Origin: Filosporella fistucella
Taxonomy: Eukaryota > Ascomycota > Leotiomycetes > Helotiales
Assembly (NCBI GenBank): GCA_030077755.1
Contig: JAQJZZ010000018.1
Span: 1,736,001 to 1,800,000 of the forward strand
Direction of reading: 5' to 3'
DNA length: 64,000 nt
The notes under the pieces are model-generated. The model worked only from the letters and a program-made list of their open reading frames with translations, had not been told where the DNA came from and did not search any database. This document shows positions 24,254-33,487 of this stretch, in pieces; positions within the stretch are counted from its first letter, which is position 1, and every line of letters begins with the position of its first letter. Position numbers and translations under genes: made by a program.

Positions 24254-25971
24254 ATGGCTGATAAGGCACATCAATCCGAGAATTTTATAGATGATAAAAA
24301 TTCCCTATCACAGATCGTTGTCCTCCCGAGGAAGAAAAAATCATTCTTCGGAAAGTCGATATGCAGTAAGTCACTCTTGTCAAACGCACATCTGCATTCA
24401 AGGCAAGTCTGATTGGTATCAAGCCTTATGCCGTTGATGTTCATCACATGTATGCTTCAGTATTTGGACAAGATTACACTTGGAGATGCGACAGTAATGG
24501 GAATCCGCAAGGACCCTGTTAGTACATGCCATCTCAGGAAAGCAATCCAGCTAACGTAAGGTCAGCATCTTGTTGGCCAACAATACTCATGGGCGAGCAG
24601 CGCCTTCTAATTTGGATATCTCGCAGCAAGTTTCCCGGGATCCGCTGGCTTCGTGAAGTTCCCAATCGGCAAGTATTTAGCATCCGCAGTATTATGCTGG
24701 TCTATCGTCCTGGCTTGTCACGGCGCCACCACAAAGTTTGCTTCTCTTATGGTACTTCGAGTTCTGCTTGGAGTGTTTGAGAGCATCATCAGTCCGGATT
24801 CTCTTTGATTACTGGATTATGGTACAAACCTTCAGAACACCCCTCAAGACATGGTATCTGGCGCGCAGGCAATGGCTTGGCAAGTGTTTTCGTTGGACTC
24901 CTTGGCTATGCCATTGGGGATATTGACAGCAATCTCGCGTCTTGGAGATGGTTACTCATTATTTTCGGCCTTGTCACATTCACATGGTCTCTGATTTTGA
25001 TGTTCTTTCCGCCCGATAGTGCATTGTCAGCCAGTTGGTTGGCTCTACATGAGAGAGAAATCGCCCACAGTCGTCCGCAGAGGAGTGCACATAGTCTCAA
25101 AAATACATAGTGGAAGCTTCACTGTGAGGCCCCTTCTTCAACCTACGAAATACGCCCCATAAAGAAACGTCCAGATGCTACAATTCCTATACTAAACAAA
25201 TGCAGAAGCCATCGAAGCCTTGAAAGACCCAAAAACATGGCTTTTATTTTTCTATTCAGCTTTAACTGCTCTGCCAAATGGTGGCCTTACAAATGTAAGC
25301 GCCTCAACTATGTTCGAGTTATTGCTCACTATTTCCAGTTCACCTCTGTTATCATCAAAGGTCTCGGCCATGGTGAGCTTCGAACTTTGCTCCCGGGAAT
25401 GCCACAAGGCGCCGGCCAAATCATTGTCACCCTGACAGCTGCGTTCTTGGCAACAAAAGTTCGCAAATCAAGTTGTATTGCCATTGCATTGTTTATTTGT
25501 ATCGCAAGTCTTGACCGGGGCCTTGTTGGCTACTTATCTCACTCCCACAAGGCAGGAAGACTCGGCAGTGTTTTCATAGTTGCATCATATGCTGCAGGCT
25601 TCCCAATGAGTCTCAGTCTCATCGCCAGCGACGTTGCTGGTTATACTAAAAAGACTGTCGTCAGTGCCATCCTATTTTTGGCATACTGTACCGGCAACAT
25701 TTCTGGTCCGCAAGTCTTTTTGGCAAGGGAGGCGCCACGATATTAAACCGGATGTGAGATTTGTATCACATGCTTGTGTCGTGGAATCTTGAACATTTTA
25801 ATTCTCAGACAGTACATGGACTTTGAGAATAGAAGAAGAGATAGGAAACTTGAGACCCATATTGACGCAGAGCCAGGGAAGCATAACACAAACAGCATGG
25901 TGGTGGAATTGCCCTCAGCTGGGGTGGATGAAACTGATTGGTGGCAAGAGAACTTTCGTTACATTTTGTAG
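24254..25971 (+). pseudogene. Broken MFS permease (allantoate/Dal5-like ACS family)
   Basis: Nearly full-length remnant of an anion:cation-symporter permease. In order, the family text can be followed: EEEKIILRKVDM; LMPLMFITCMLQYLDKITLGDA; HLVGQQYSWASSAF; FPGSAGFVKFPIGKYLAS; TGLWYKPSEHPSRHGIWRAG; ALTALPNGGLTN; PMSLSLIASDVAGYTKKT; and the C-terminal ENFRYIL. Splice sites of at least three introns are still recognisable (donors near 24366, 24518, 25291). Lesions: a frame change between the ATG at 24254 and the EEEK segment at 24328; TAA at 24608-24610; a one-base loss near 24796 (GGATTC expected, GATTC found); TAG at 25108-25110; TAA at 25744-25746. The segment near 25120-25205 is also unclear. 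Five lesions make a single functional protein very unlikely. It lies divergent from an intact Zn2Cys6 gene. Confidence 0.85.
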
Positions 25972-26245
25972 TACATTTGATCGACTGAGCATGGTACTCT
26001 TCTTGAATAATGTGTTACTATAAGGCGCACGCTCAGATCGTTTCTGCCCTTCATGGGCTTCATGACAGTTGAGCTTATCATGCTTTGAACCCCCTTTCCA
26101 ACCTCGCTTATTTTCTTGTGCCTCAATGTGACTCGGGAACACGAAATGGTGATGACAATTCATGATCAACTGTGAGCAATAGTAACGTAATGTATGATTG
26201 TGCTCATACATCTGAGAAGATGGCCCATCTTTATGAGAAGTTGGG

Positions 26246-26701
26246 TCATCTGATTACGAATTCCGCATTCCAACCCTCATCTCTCAGATCCCCTTCCCTA
26301 AACCACGATGTGGGAATCCCAAATGAGTCACAATCCCATGCCCTACTCCTCGCTACTTCAATTCTCTGCTTCACTTCCCATGTAGCTCTCCCTTCCTGAC
26401 TATACGGACAACATCCACTTGGATCCATCTCACACGTTCCAAGACTACCTGATTCCTCCACACAATGGTTTTTGCATCGCAAGTAATTAGGTTCGGAGGA
26501 GGAGAGCTCGTCATCGGGTTCTTTCTCAGGTAGACTGCGGCGGTGTATTGAGAGATGAGAGAGGCCGCGGATGAGTTGAGATGGAGATTCTAATAGCTTT
26601 TGAAAGTTCTTGCAAGGAAAGTAATAGGATTTCCGGCAGGGACAGTCGGAGAATGTTGTAAAGACTTGTACGCACATTTTATCTCTTTTGGGCACATTCA
26701 A
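26246..26701 (-). CDS. Small cysteine-containing hypothetical protein
   Basis: A single-exon ORF of 151 codons; the second Met (26677, MCVQVFTTFSDCPC) is an equally likely start. No signal peptide, so probably intracellular. Cysteines are grouped as VxTTFSDCPCRKS, FPCKNF, RCKNHC and CEMDPSGCCPY, which could coordinate metal. I have an impression that similar short proteins occur in other Leotiomycetes but cannot name a family. It lies between the permease pseudogene and an AT-rich island. Chance ORF is possible but the Cys pairing and even codon use argue for a gene. Confidence 0.5.
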   Translation of the reverse strand: MNVPKRDKMCVQVFTTFSDCPCRKSYYFPCKNFQKLLESPSQLIRGLSHLSIHRRSLPEKEPDDELSSSEPNYLRCKNHCVEESGSLGTCEMDPSGCCPYSQEGRATWEVKQRIEVARSRAWDCDSFGIPTSWFREGDLRDEGWNAEFVIR

Positions 26702-27597
26702 TGTCTCTGATAAATTTGACTGAGAACTCGGTTGTGTTCAATGTTGACTTCAAAAGAATAGACAAATATATTGTTCTGACCATCTGAATCATAGAGTATT
26801 AACACCAAAACCAATGTCTACGATCGGGTGAGTGTTTTGGACAGTCAAGGGCAGTTTTTAAAATATTCCCTTATTGTAGTTTTGATCTGAGTTCAAAGGA
26901 TGATTCATGCTCATTAAGGCTTAGCGGGTACAATATCCAAACTCCTCTATATAACCCCTACATATTGATGAAGTCTGGATACCTGGAGTAGAATAGACTA
27001 AGGTATAAACCTAATTGCGTATCTAGACTTTGGGATAGTGAGGGAAGTCTAGAATATTCAACGCGTCTCAGGCTCTTTCCTACTGTTCCCCCATAGTCTG
27101 GAAACTGAAAATGGTTAGGAAGTCTGGAGAAATAGAGCAAACTTTGGAATGCTCAGAAGCTTTTCTCCGTACAAGGACTTTACGAGTAGATTCAGCTAAC
27201 CTGCTTTTCATAGTGAGAAATCCAGGCTATAATCTATACTAGCCCTTAGTACTATTGACAGTCAAGTATTGCCCTAAAACGTAGTATATAGGACACATAG
27301 ACAGGATTGTTCCAAGTTATTAGAAAGAATCTACCTCTCTGAATTATACAAAACCTTTAGAGATAATCCGGATATAGTCAAAGTCCAATAGAGGAACACG
27401 ATTTCTTGATTGATAGTCTCTATATAACCTGTCTGTATTATATCGGATTCATGAAGAGATGAGACTAGATTTCGCTTTGGATTCTTGGAGTACAATTTTG
27501 ATTTCGATAATCTTATGCAAAAGAGTTTGAGAGAAGATACTGAACAAGAGTATTCACTAGAAACTGGATCTAGAAGGCGCAACGGTGTCTCCCTGTC
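26702..27597. other. AT-rich island with short repeated motifs
   Basis: AT-rich sequence with no convincing ORF. The motif AGTCTGGA occurs near 26972, 27095 and 27121. TCTAGACTT (27022-27030) and its inverse AAGTCTAGA (27045-27053) form a perfect 9-bp inverted repeat. A CTCTATATAACC string recurs near 26945 and 27419. It may be a decayed repeat element; no terminal repeats or coding remains identify it. Confidence 0.4.
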
Positions 27598-27605
27598 TAT
27601 AAAAG
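27598..27605 (+). promoter_or_regulatory. TATA box
   Basis: TATAAAAG lies 93 bp before the ATG of the following gene and is followed by a C/A-rich leader, the normal arrangement for a strongly regulated fungal promoter. Confidence 0.6.
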
Positions 27606-27690
27606 GACCTCTCTCTTCCCAAACCACTCAACCTGACAACTCCACAACAACCTCAACCACCACCATCAACCACTCACTCCCAATACCACC

Positions 27691-28580
27691 ATGGTCTACC
27701 GACAGTACGCTCCAGTACCAGCACCATCAAGCTACCAAGCAGGACGACCTGCGTTTGGCCTCAAGCCAGCTGATCCCAAGGACTACAGCTCCCTTGGATT
27801 CAGCGATGAATTCAAGGGGGTCTATGGCACCCCAACTCATCACTACACCGGATTCGCAAGACTAGCGCTCACCACTTCCTTCAATAAGAACATCGTCCCT
27901 CACTCCTCCCTCGGATTCATCGAATTCGTCGAGAAATCCACCTTCTTGCAATTTTGCAACAATAGCGACAACATGGCTGCCGAGAAGAAGGAGCCTATAT
28001 TGGGAAGACGAGAAATGGAGGCAGCTTGGTGCCAAACCTTGCTGGCCAAGTACGAGAAGGAGACAAAGGAGAATATTGTGGCATTGATGGACCGTAATGA
28101 GTACACCAGGGCGAATGGCGAAGAAGGAGCATACAAATCCTTCAAAAAGATGTTGGAGACCAGTATCGAGTCGGTAAGTTGTCCATCCAAATTCCGAACA
28201 ATGTGATCTGTTACTAAAGTACGACAGCGATTCTATCCTACAGAGAAAGTCGAGAAGTACTGGGCTGAGAAGGGACAAAAGCATCCTGATTTGGATGTTG
28301 AGGTAAGTTTTTCTTGCGTGGGTCTTCGAATCTGGCTAAAATGTCCAACTCTTAGAAACTCGATCACGGATATGACGAAGCACCTGGCAATAATGCCACC
28401 AACTGGGACGAAGAAGACGAAGAAAAGTCCGTCGACGAAGACGGAGATATTACCATGGGTGAGGCTGACGAGGGAGATGAGGACATTGACGACGGGTTGA
28501 ACGAGGATATGGAAGACCTTGGTCTGGAGAGAATGACCAAGGCTGAGATGTTAAGGAGAATTGCGAAGATGAACGAGTGA
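27691..28580 (+). CDS. Orphan protein with acidic C-terminus
   Basis: Three exons, 27691-28173, 28228-28302 and 28356-28580, all joined in phase 0 with GTAAGT donors and CAG/TAG acceptors, give 260 residues. The N-terminal 60 residues are Pro/Tyr-rich (APVPAPSSYQAGRPAFG). A middle helical part carries KKEPILGRREMEAAWCQTLL and KYEKETKENIVALMDRNEY. The C-terminal 70 residues are very acidic (NWDEEDEEKSVDEDGD) and end in a helix (LERMTKAEMLRRIAKMNE). There is no signal peptide or membrane segment. I do not recognise a family. A clean TATA box and three well-formed splice junctions support a real gene. It is tail to tail with a secreted-protein gene 51 bp away. Confidence 0.75.
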
Positions 28581-28631
28581 TGCATTGTACTAAGTAAGAT
28601 TCCGACAGCCTGATTTTACAAATTCTTCGAT

Positions 28632-29285
28632 TTATGGTGGGATAACACCATCTTTGCCTCTTCTCCCACACCACAACTTGACGTGAAATATCCATCTTTG
28701 TCCTTCGATATCCTGTAGTATGTTAGCTACGTCAATTGTGCGAATCCAAAGCAGGAGAATAGATACCTCTGTCATGTCCGGAACGAAAGCGTACTTTTGA
28801 CCATGAGCCACATACCTAACGACCCTTAGCCCTACATCAGCACTCGCACTGTACCCATTTAGACAGGTGAATTCCCATGGTTGCCATTCTTGACTTGTGG
28901 AAAGCACAATCCTTGCCCCCACAAAGTCCTCTTTCGACTTTTCTTTGGTCCTGGCTATCATCTCTCTCTCATAGAACGAGGGAGGCGTCGAGCTTCGGTA
29001 AGACTCTGGAGGAAATAATGCAGGTTTCTTGGTCAAAGATACGTATCTTCCAACACTGCGTTTGGAGATTTTGGAAGCTTTTGCAAGTGGAGGAATATAT
29101 GCCTGTTGCATAGCATTATGTTCGTTGTATGTAGTGCTAATCCAACACGTGGCGATGCCGTTATCAGAAATTGAAGCCTCGAACGGAAGGTCGCCTGAGT
29201 TTGGAAAGAAAGCGCTATATTCTAAGCATGCTTGCACCGTGCGTATAAAAAGGCAAGCGATGCCGAAGGATATTGGTGAGTGCAT
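28632..29285 (-). CDS. Secreted protein, candidate effector or extracellular protein
   Basis: Minus-strand ORF with a signal peptide (MHSPISFGIACLFIRTVQA, then CLEY). Two exons are inferred, 29285-28767 and 28712-28632, phase 0. The intron has donor GTATCT, a branch-like CTAACA and acceptor TACTACAG. The spliced product is 199 residues. Without splicing the ORF also stays open (217 residues), so the intron is likely but not certain. Mature Cys residues are few (CLEY, ATCW, FTCL, LWCG), compatible with two disulfides. A C-terminal module reads ARIVLSTSQEWQPWEFTCLNGYSAS, then VRYVAHGQKYAFVPDM and WIFHVKLWCG. No catalytic motif is seen and I do not recognise the family. Confidence 0.7.
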   Translation of the reverse strand: MHSPISFGIACLFIRTVQACLEYSAFFPNSGDLPFEASISDNGIATCWISTTYNEHNAMQQAYIPPLAKASKISKRSVGRYVSLTKKPALFPPESYRSSTPPSFYEREMIARTKEKSKEDFVGARIVLSTSQEWQPWEFTCLNGYSASADVGLRVVRYVAHGQKYAFVPDMTEVSILLLWIRTIDVANILQDIEGQRWIFHVKLWCGRRGKDGVIPP

Positions 29286-30519
29286 TTTGCTTCACGACCT
29301 CTATATTATCAGTGCAGCCTGGCGAAGGCTACAATATAAGAAAAGAACTTAAAAGCTCAAAACAAGCTGTATGATACCATGTCTTCGATGATCACTTGCC
29401 GATCCATTTCTCAGCATAAATTGGGAAGGATCAACCTGTGAACTAGTGAAGCATTGAAAGCAAACTTAATATTAAGAGTTCCCGATTATCTTCGTCACAA
29501 ACAAATGCCAACGCGTCCTAATACAGGACGGTATCTGAAAAGGTAAAGCATTGATCGGCGCCAGGCCAGTACCTTAGAAGATATGATGCTAAGGTAGGAG
29601 TATGGAAAGTGGTAGCCACGTGACAGTCAAGCAAGGAGGGCAGCCTGAAGGTGATACTTGAACTAAAATAAGACATTTGTCGACTACCTCTTTAGCTCAA
29701 GTGGGCGTAACATCGTTATAACGAAGTCAGCCATCTACCGATACCGCGAAGTGTCTTCGGTACGTGAGTTGGGTTCGTGTCTAACAAATGGTGGACCACT
29801 ACACCGACGGATATTTGGGGGGTTAGCTAAAGAGGCGAAATTGACGGCGCTCCTTCTTTGCAGTAGCTTAGAGGACAAAAATAGGGGTTCAATTCCCACC
29901 ATCCTTTTTTGTTTTGTTTCTTTTTTGGCTTCATTTGCACATATCTTAGACAGTTTGTATTATTCAAGTATTGTAATTTGGTAAACAAATTTTTGCACAC
30001 AACTGAGAATGAAAACTTTGGCGTTCTCGCTTGAGATTCTCGGGATTCTACTCGGAGTGTGGCTCTTGCCATAATTTTTTTGGTCAACAATGGGATTGTT
30101 GAGGGATAATCATTCGCGATACTACGCGCTTACAGCGGCTAAACTCGAGCCCCGCCCACCCCATGCAGAAGAAGCGCGAATATCCAAGGTTACAGTCGAC
30201 AAAATCATTTCGTCATTCTCACTCCAGCATTTCTTTTCAAGTATCGATACCGCGACTCCAGGTTCCAACGTCTTTGCGCACGCTATGATTTCAGGAACCA
30301 AGAGGAGACTAGGACATATGCATGCCTGACTGGCTATTTTTGTAATTGACATCCCACTATCCGCAGTCCAAATTCGTTGAGCTGCAGGTGGTCAGAGACT
30401 AGAACTCACCCGACAACCCAGTCTTCCTTGCATCCGACCTACCGATAGCGAGTCTCTCCATATAACTTGAACAATCTCCCCATTATTCGGGATCGTTTTT
30501 TTTCAAGTAAACCTTCAAT
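29286..30519. other. Intergenic region with a Pol III-like relic
   Basis: Upstream of the secreted-protein gene (-) and of the acyltransferase gene (+). It holds the tRNA-like A-box/B-box/T-run arrangement at 29687-29910 described separately. A 79-codon ORF at 30090-30329 is not supported as a gene. The last 40 bases before 30520 include a T-run and a leader for the acyltransferase. Confidence 0.4.
29687..29910 (+). other. tRNA-like / SINE-like Pol III element (tentative)
   Basis: TTTAGCTCAAGTGG at 29691-29704 resembles an A box. The following segment CATCG-TTATAA-CGAAG (29711-29726) resembles a tRNA-Ile(UAU) anticodon arm with one base missing. GGTTCAATTCC at 29886-29896 matches a B box, and six T residues follow at 29905-29910. 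The A-B spacing is too large for an ordinary tRNA. CCTCTTTAGCT (29687-29697) and AGCTAAAGAGG (29825-29835) form a perfect 11-bp inverted repeat. It could be a decayed tRNA, a tRNA-derived SINE, or chance. Confidence 0.25.
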
Positions 30520-32884
30520 ATGGCGAAAGAGCAAGAAATACACGATCATATGCCTCATGAGGTCAAACACAAGGAGCAAAACCCAATGACAAACTGGGTT
30601 TACGATGTGTTTCTCTGGACTTTTTCAATTCTGGTGGATCTCTTTTTCAGAGAAGTCCACCCTCGAGGTTCTTGGAAAGTTCCTCGACGAGGACCGTTAA
30701 TCTTCGTGGCTGCCCCACATGCTAATCAGGTAATCTTCACAAAGTTCCTCTGTTTTGGAGTACCTACTGACATATTTCAAGTTTGTTGATCCCTTAATAT
30801 TAATGCGAACCCTCCGGACCGAATGCCATCGACGTGCAGCCTTCCTGATTGCTGCGAAATCCATGAATAGGTGGCTGATAGGATGGTTTGCCCGGAAGGT
30901 CGGGGCAGTTCCCGTTGGACGTGCTCTCGATATGGTGAAGCCAGGATCCGGGACTGTTTATCTTCCTGATCCGATCGGGGATCCTCTCCTCATACGTGGT
31001 ATTGGCACAAAATTCGACGGTCCTGAGGTTCAAATCGGTGGTCTACTGGTTTTGCCAAGCGTCAATGGAACTGCCGCCAACAGCGAGATTGCAGAGGTCA
31101 TTAGTGCTACGGAACTAAAGTTAAAGAAACCTTTCAAAGGACAGGCTGCGATGAGGCAGTTGACTGGAAGGGATGATATCGATAGCAGCGGGAAGTTTAA
31201 AGACCAGATTTCGAAAGGCCCTCAAGCCAGTTTTGAAGGATCCAAGTACAAGACAGCACCGAAAGTGGACCAGACTCAGGTATATGATGCTGTCTTTGAT
31301 CGGCTAAGTGCAGGTGGAGCTGTTGGTATATTCCCAGAAGGTGGGAGTCACGACCGAACCGAATTACTGCCTTTGAAGGCTGGTGTAGCTATCATGGCTT
31401 TGGGAGCACTGGCAGCCAACCCCGACAGCGGTCTGAAGATTGTGCCATGTGGTATGAATTATTTCCATGCACACAAATTCAGATCTAGGGCAGTTGTCGA
31501 ATTTGGAAATCCGGTGGAGGTTCCAAAGGAGCTCGTTGAGCTTTATAAGCAAGGGGAACGTCGAGAAGCTGTTAGTCAATTACTGGATACAGTATACCAG
31601 GCTCTCGTTGCGGTTACTGTTACTAGCCCTGATTATGATACTCTCATGCTTATCCAAGCTGCTCGAAGATTGTACAATCCAACGGGCAAAAAACTGCCAC
31701 TTCCAATGGTTGTGGAACTCAACAGACGACTTGTCAAGGGCTATACGCATTACAAAGATGACCCAAGGATCGTATCCTTGAAGAAATCTGTTACGGATTA
31801 CAACAAACAGCTTCGATACATGAACATCCGAGATCATCAAGTCGAATACGCGAAGTTCTCTATTCCCAAGGTCATTTTTCTTCTTTTCTACCGGTTGGCC
31901 AAGATATCTGTGCTTTCGATTGGTGTGCTTCCAGGTCTCGTTCTTTTTGGGCCAGTTTTCGTTGCATCCAAGATCATCAGCATCAAGAAGTCACGGGAGG
32001 CTCTCGCTGCATCTACTGTCAAACTTCAAGGTCGGGATGTTATGGCAACCTGGAAGCTTCTGGTCGCCCTCGCTTTTGCGCCTATATTGTATAACTTTTA
32101 CACTATATTGCTCACTTATTGGACTTATCGCAACCGGATCCAGGGTTATATGCCAGAATGGGTGCCTCTTTGGGCTGTGGTCATATTCGGTTGGGTTTTC
32201 TTTCCTGCAATTACATTCGCTGCACTGCGGTTCGGAGAAGTTGGAATGGATATTGTCAAATCACTCAGGCCTTTAATTCTCTCTCTCAACCCCAAGACTG
32301 GCAATACCATCCACAAGCTCCGAAACAGACGAGCACAATTAAGTGCCGAGGTCACGGATGTTATCAACACATTAGGCCCAGAAATGTTCCCAGATTTTGA
32401 TGCTGCCAGAATCGTAGCTGATCCCTTCAGAGGTGAGGAATCAGGGAGTCCAATTTCTCCAACACGCAGTGGTTTCTTCCATCGCAGAGGTAGCAGTCAT
32501 TCGGGCATTTCTGACACTGAAACTCCACCCCCATTCGCTAGGAGCATGACAGATGCATCAATTGGGGGTGGTTCAAGCATGAATGGTAGTTTGCCTCGGA
32601 ACGAATCATTTAAAAATCTTGGGAATATCGCACTTTTTGCAACTAGACCACCATCCAGAAGCAGAAGTCGTAGCAGCAGCAGTGGCGGTGCAGTCGGCTC
32701 AGCTGGATTTCCTCTTAAGAGCTTTAGCACCTTGGACGCAAGTGGGAGCTTTGCGGAGGTCAGCAAGAAGATTAGAGGAGCAATGAGGGAGAGGGGTCAA
32801 ATGAGAAGGAGGAAAAGTGAGGAAGCTAGAGAGGATGAAGATAGAGATGAGAGTGAAGATGGAGAAGACAAGAAGGACATGTAA
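30520..32884 (+). CDS. Glycerol-3-phosphate / dihydroxyacetone-phosphate acyltransferase (Gpt2/Sct1 type)
   Basis: Catalyses the first acylation step of glycerolipid synthesis, in the ER or lipid-droplet membrane. Two exons, 30520-30729 and 30782-32884, phase 0 (donor GTAATC, acceptor CAAG), give 770 residues. The intron lies inside acyltransferase motif I, which reads APHANQFVDPLIL (His67) after splicing. Motif III is GIFPEGGSHDRTELLPLKAG (FPEGGS at 254). The insertion between motifs I and III with repeated LPDPIGDPLLIRG-like beta segments is typical of Gpt2/Sct1. Three or four membrane segments lie around residues 430-560 (IFLLFYRLAKISVLSIG, VVIFGWVFFPAITFAALRF). The C-terminus is Ser-rich then highly charged, a likely phosphoregulatory tail. 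Length and order match fungal orthologues (about 740-780 residues). Confidence 0.93.
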
Positions 32885-33487
32885 TGGCAGCATCGCTTTG
32901 AGGTTATCAGTGATTCATAGGATGAGAGCAGCCTGATTGCAAGCGAAGGCGTTCGGAACAATACCATTTGATTTTTCTAGCGTTCAAAAGAAGGTCCGAC
33001 TTTGAGACGTGATTTTCTGACTCATGACTTCGATTTCAGCGTTCCCCACACTGACCAGATCCCGAAGATCAACAGCAGTCCCAATTGTTGGCACGTGATG
33101 TCAATTTTCGCCTTACATGCGATTCAGTTTTAGACAACGATTTGAGATGTTGCCAAAACAGCCCAGAGAAGGGGGGTGTTGGAAACGCTGTTGATTAGAT
33201 GCGGCACAATTCAAATGAATGTTGTAATGAATAATTGAATCTGTCTGGACTTGTACTTATTTGACAATTTTGAATGCATTTATCGATGAAATTTCAGGGA
33301 TTGCATGCACAATCACCAATAAAGCCCGAGCCCAGGTCGTTGGCAGAAGGCCCGACAAAGCCCCGCCGCTACAATTACCCCAGATAACTTTTTGGTCTGG
33401 GGAGCTTCATCTCAACTATTCCCTTTCTGACAACTTGCAACATCCCTTTCAGCACAACAATTTCTAAGTTCTCGTAAATTCGACATT
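32885..33487. other. Intergenic, Erg27 promoter
   Basis: No gene is seen. It contains the 3' end of the acyltransferase gene and the promoter of the sterol reductase gene. No recognisable sterol regulatory element was found by eye. Confidence 0.4.

Noticed and set aside
21589..25971. Possible biosynthetic or catabolic gene cluster (regulator plus MFS)
   Set aside because: No enzyme gene accompanies them and the transporter is broken; a simple divergent regulator-transporter pair is sufficient.
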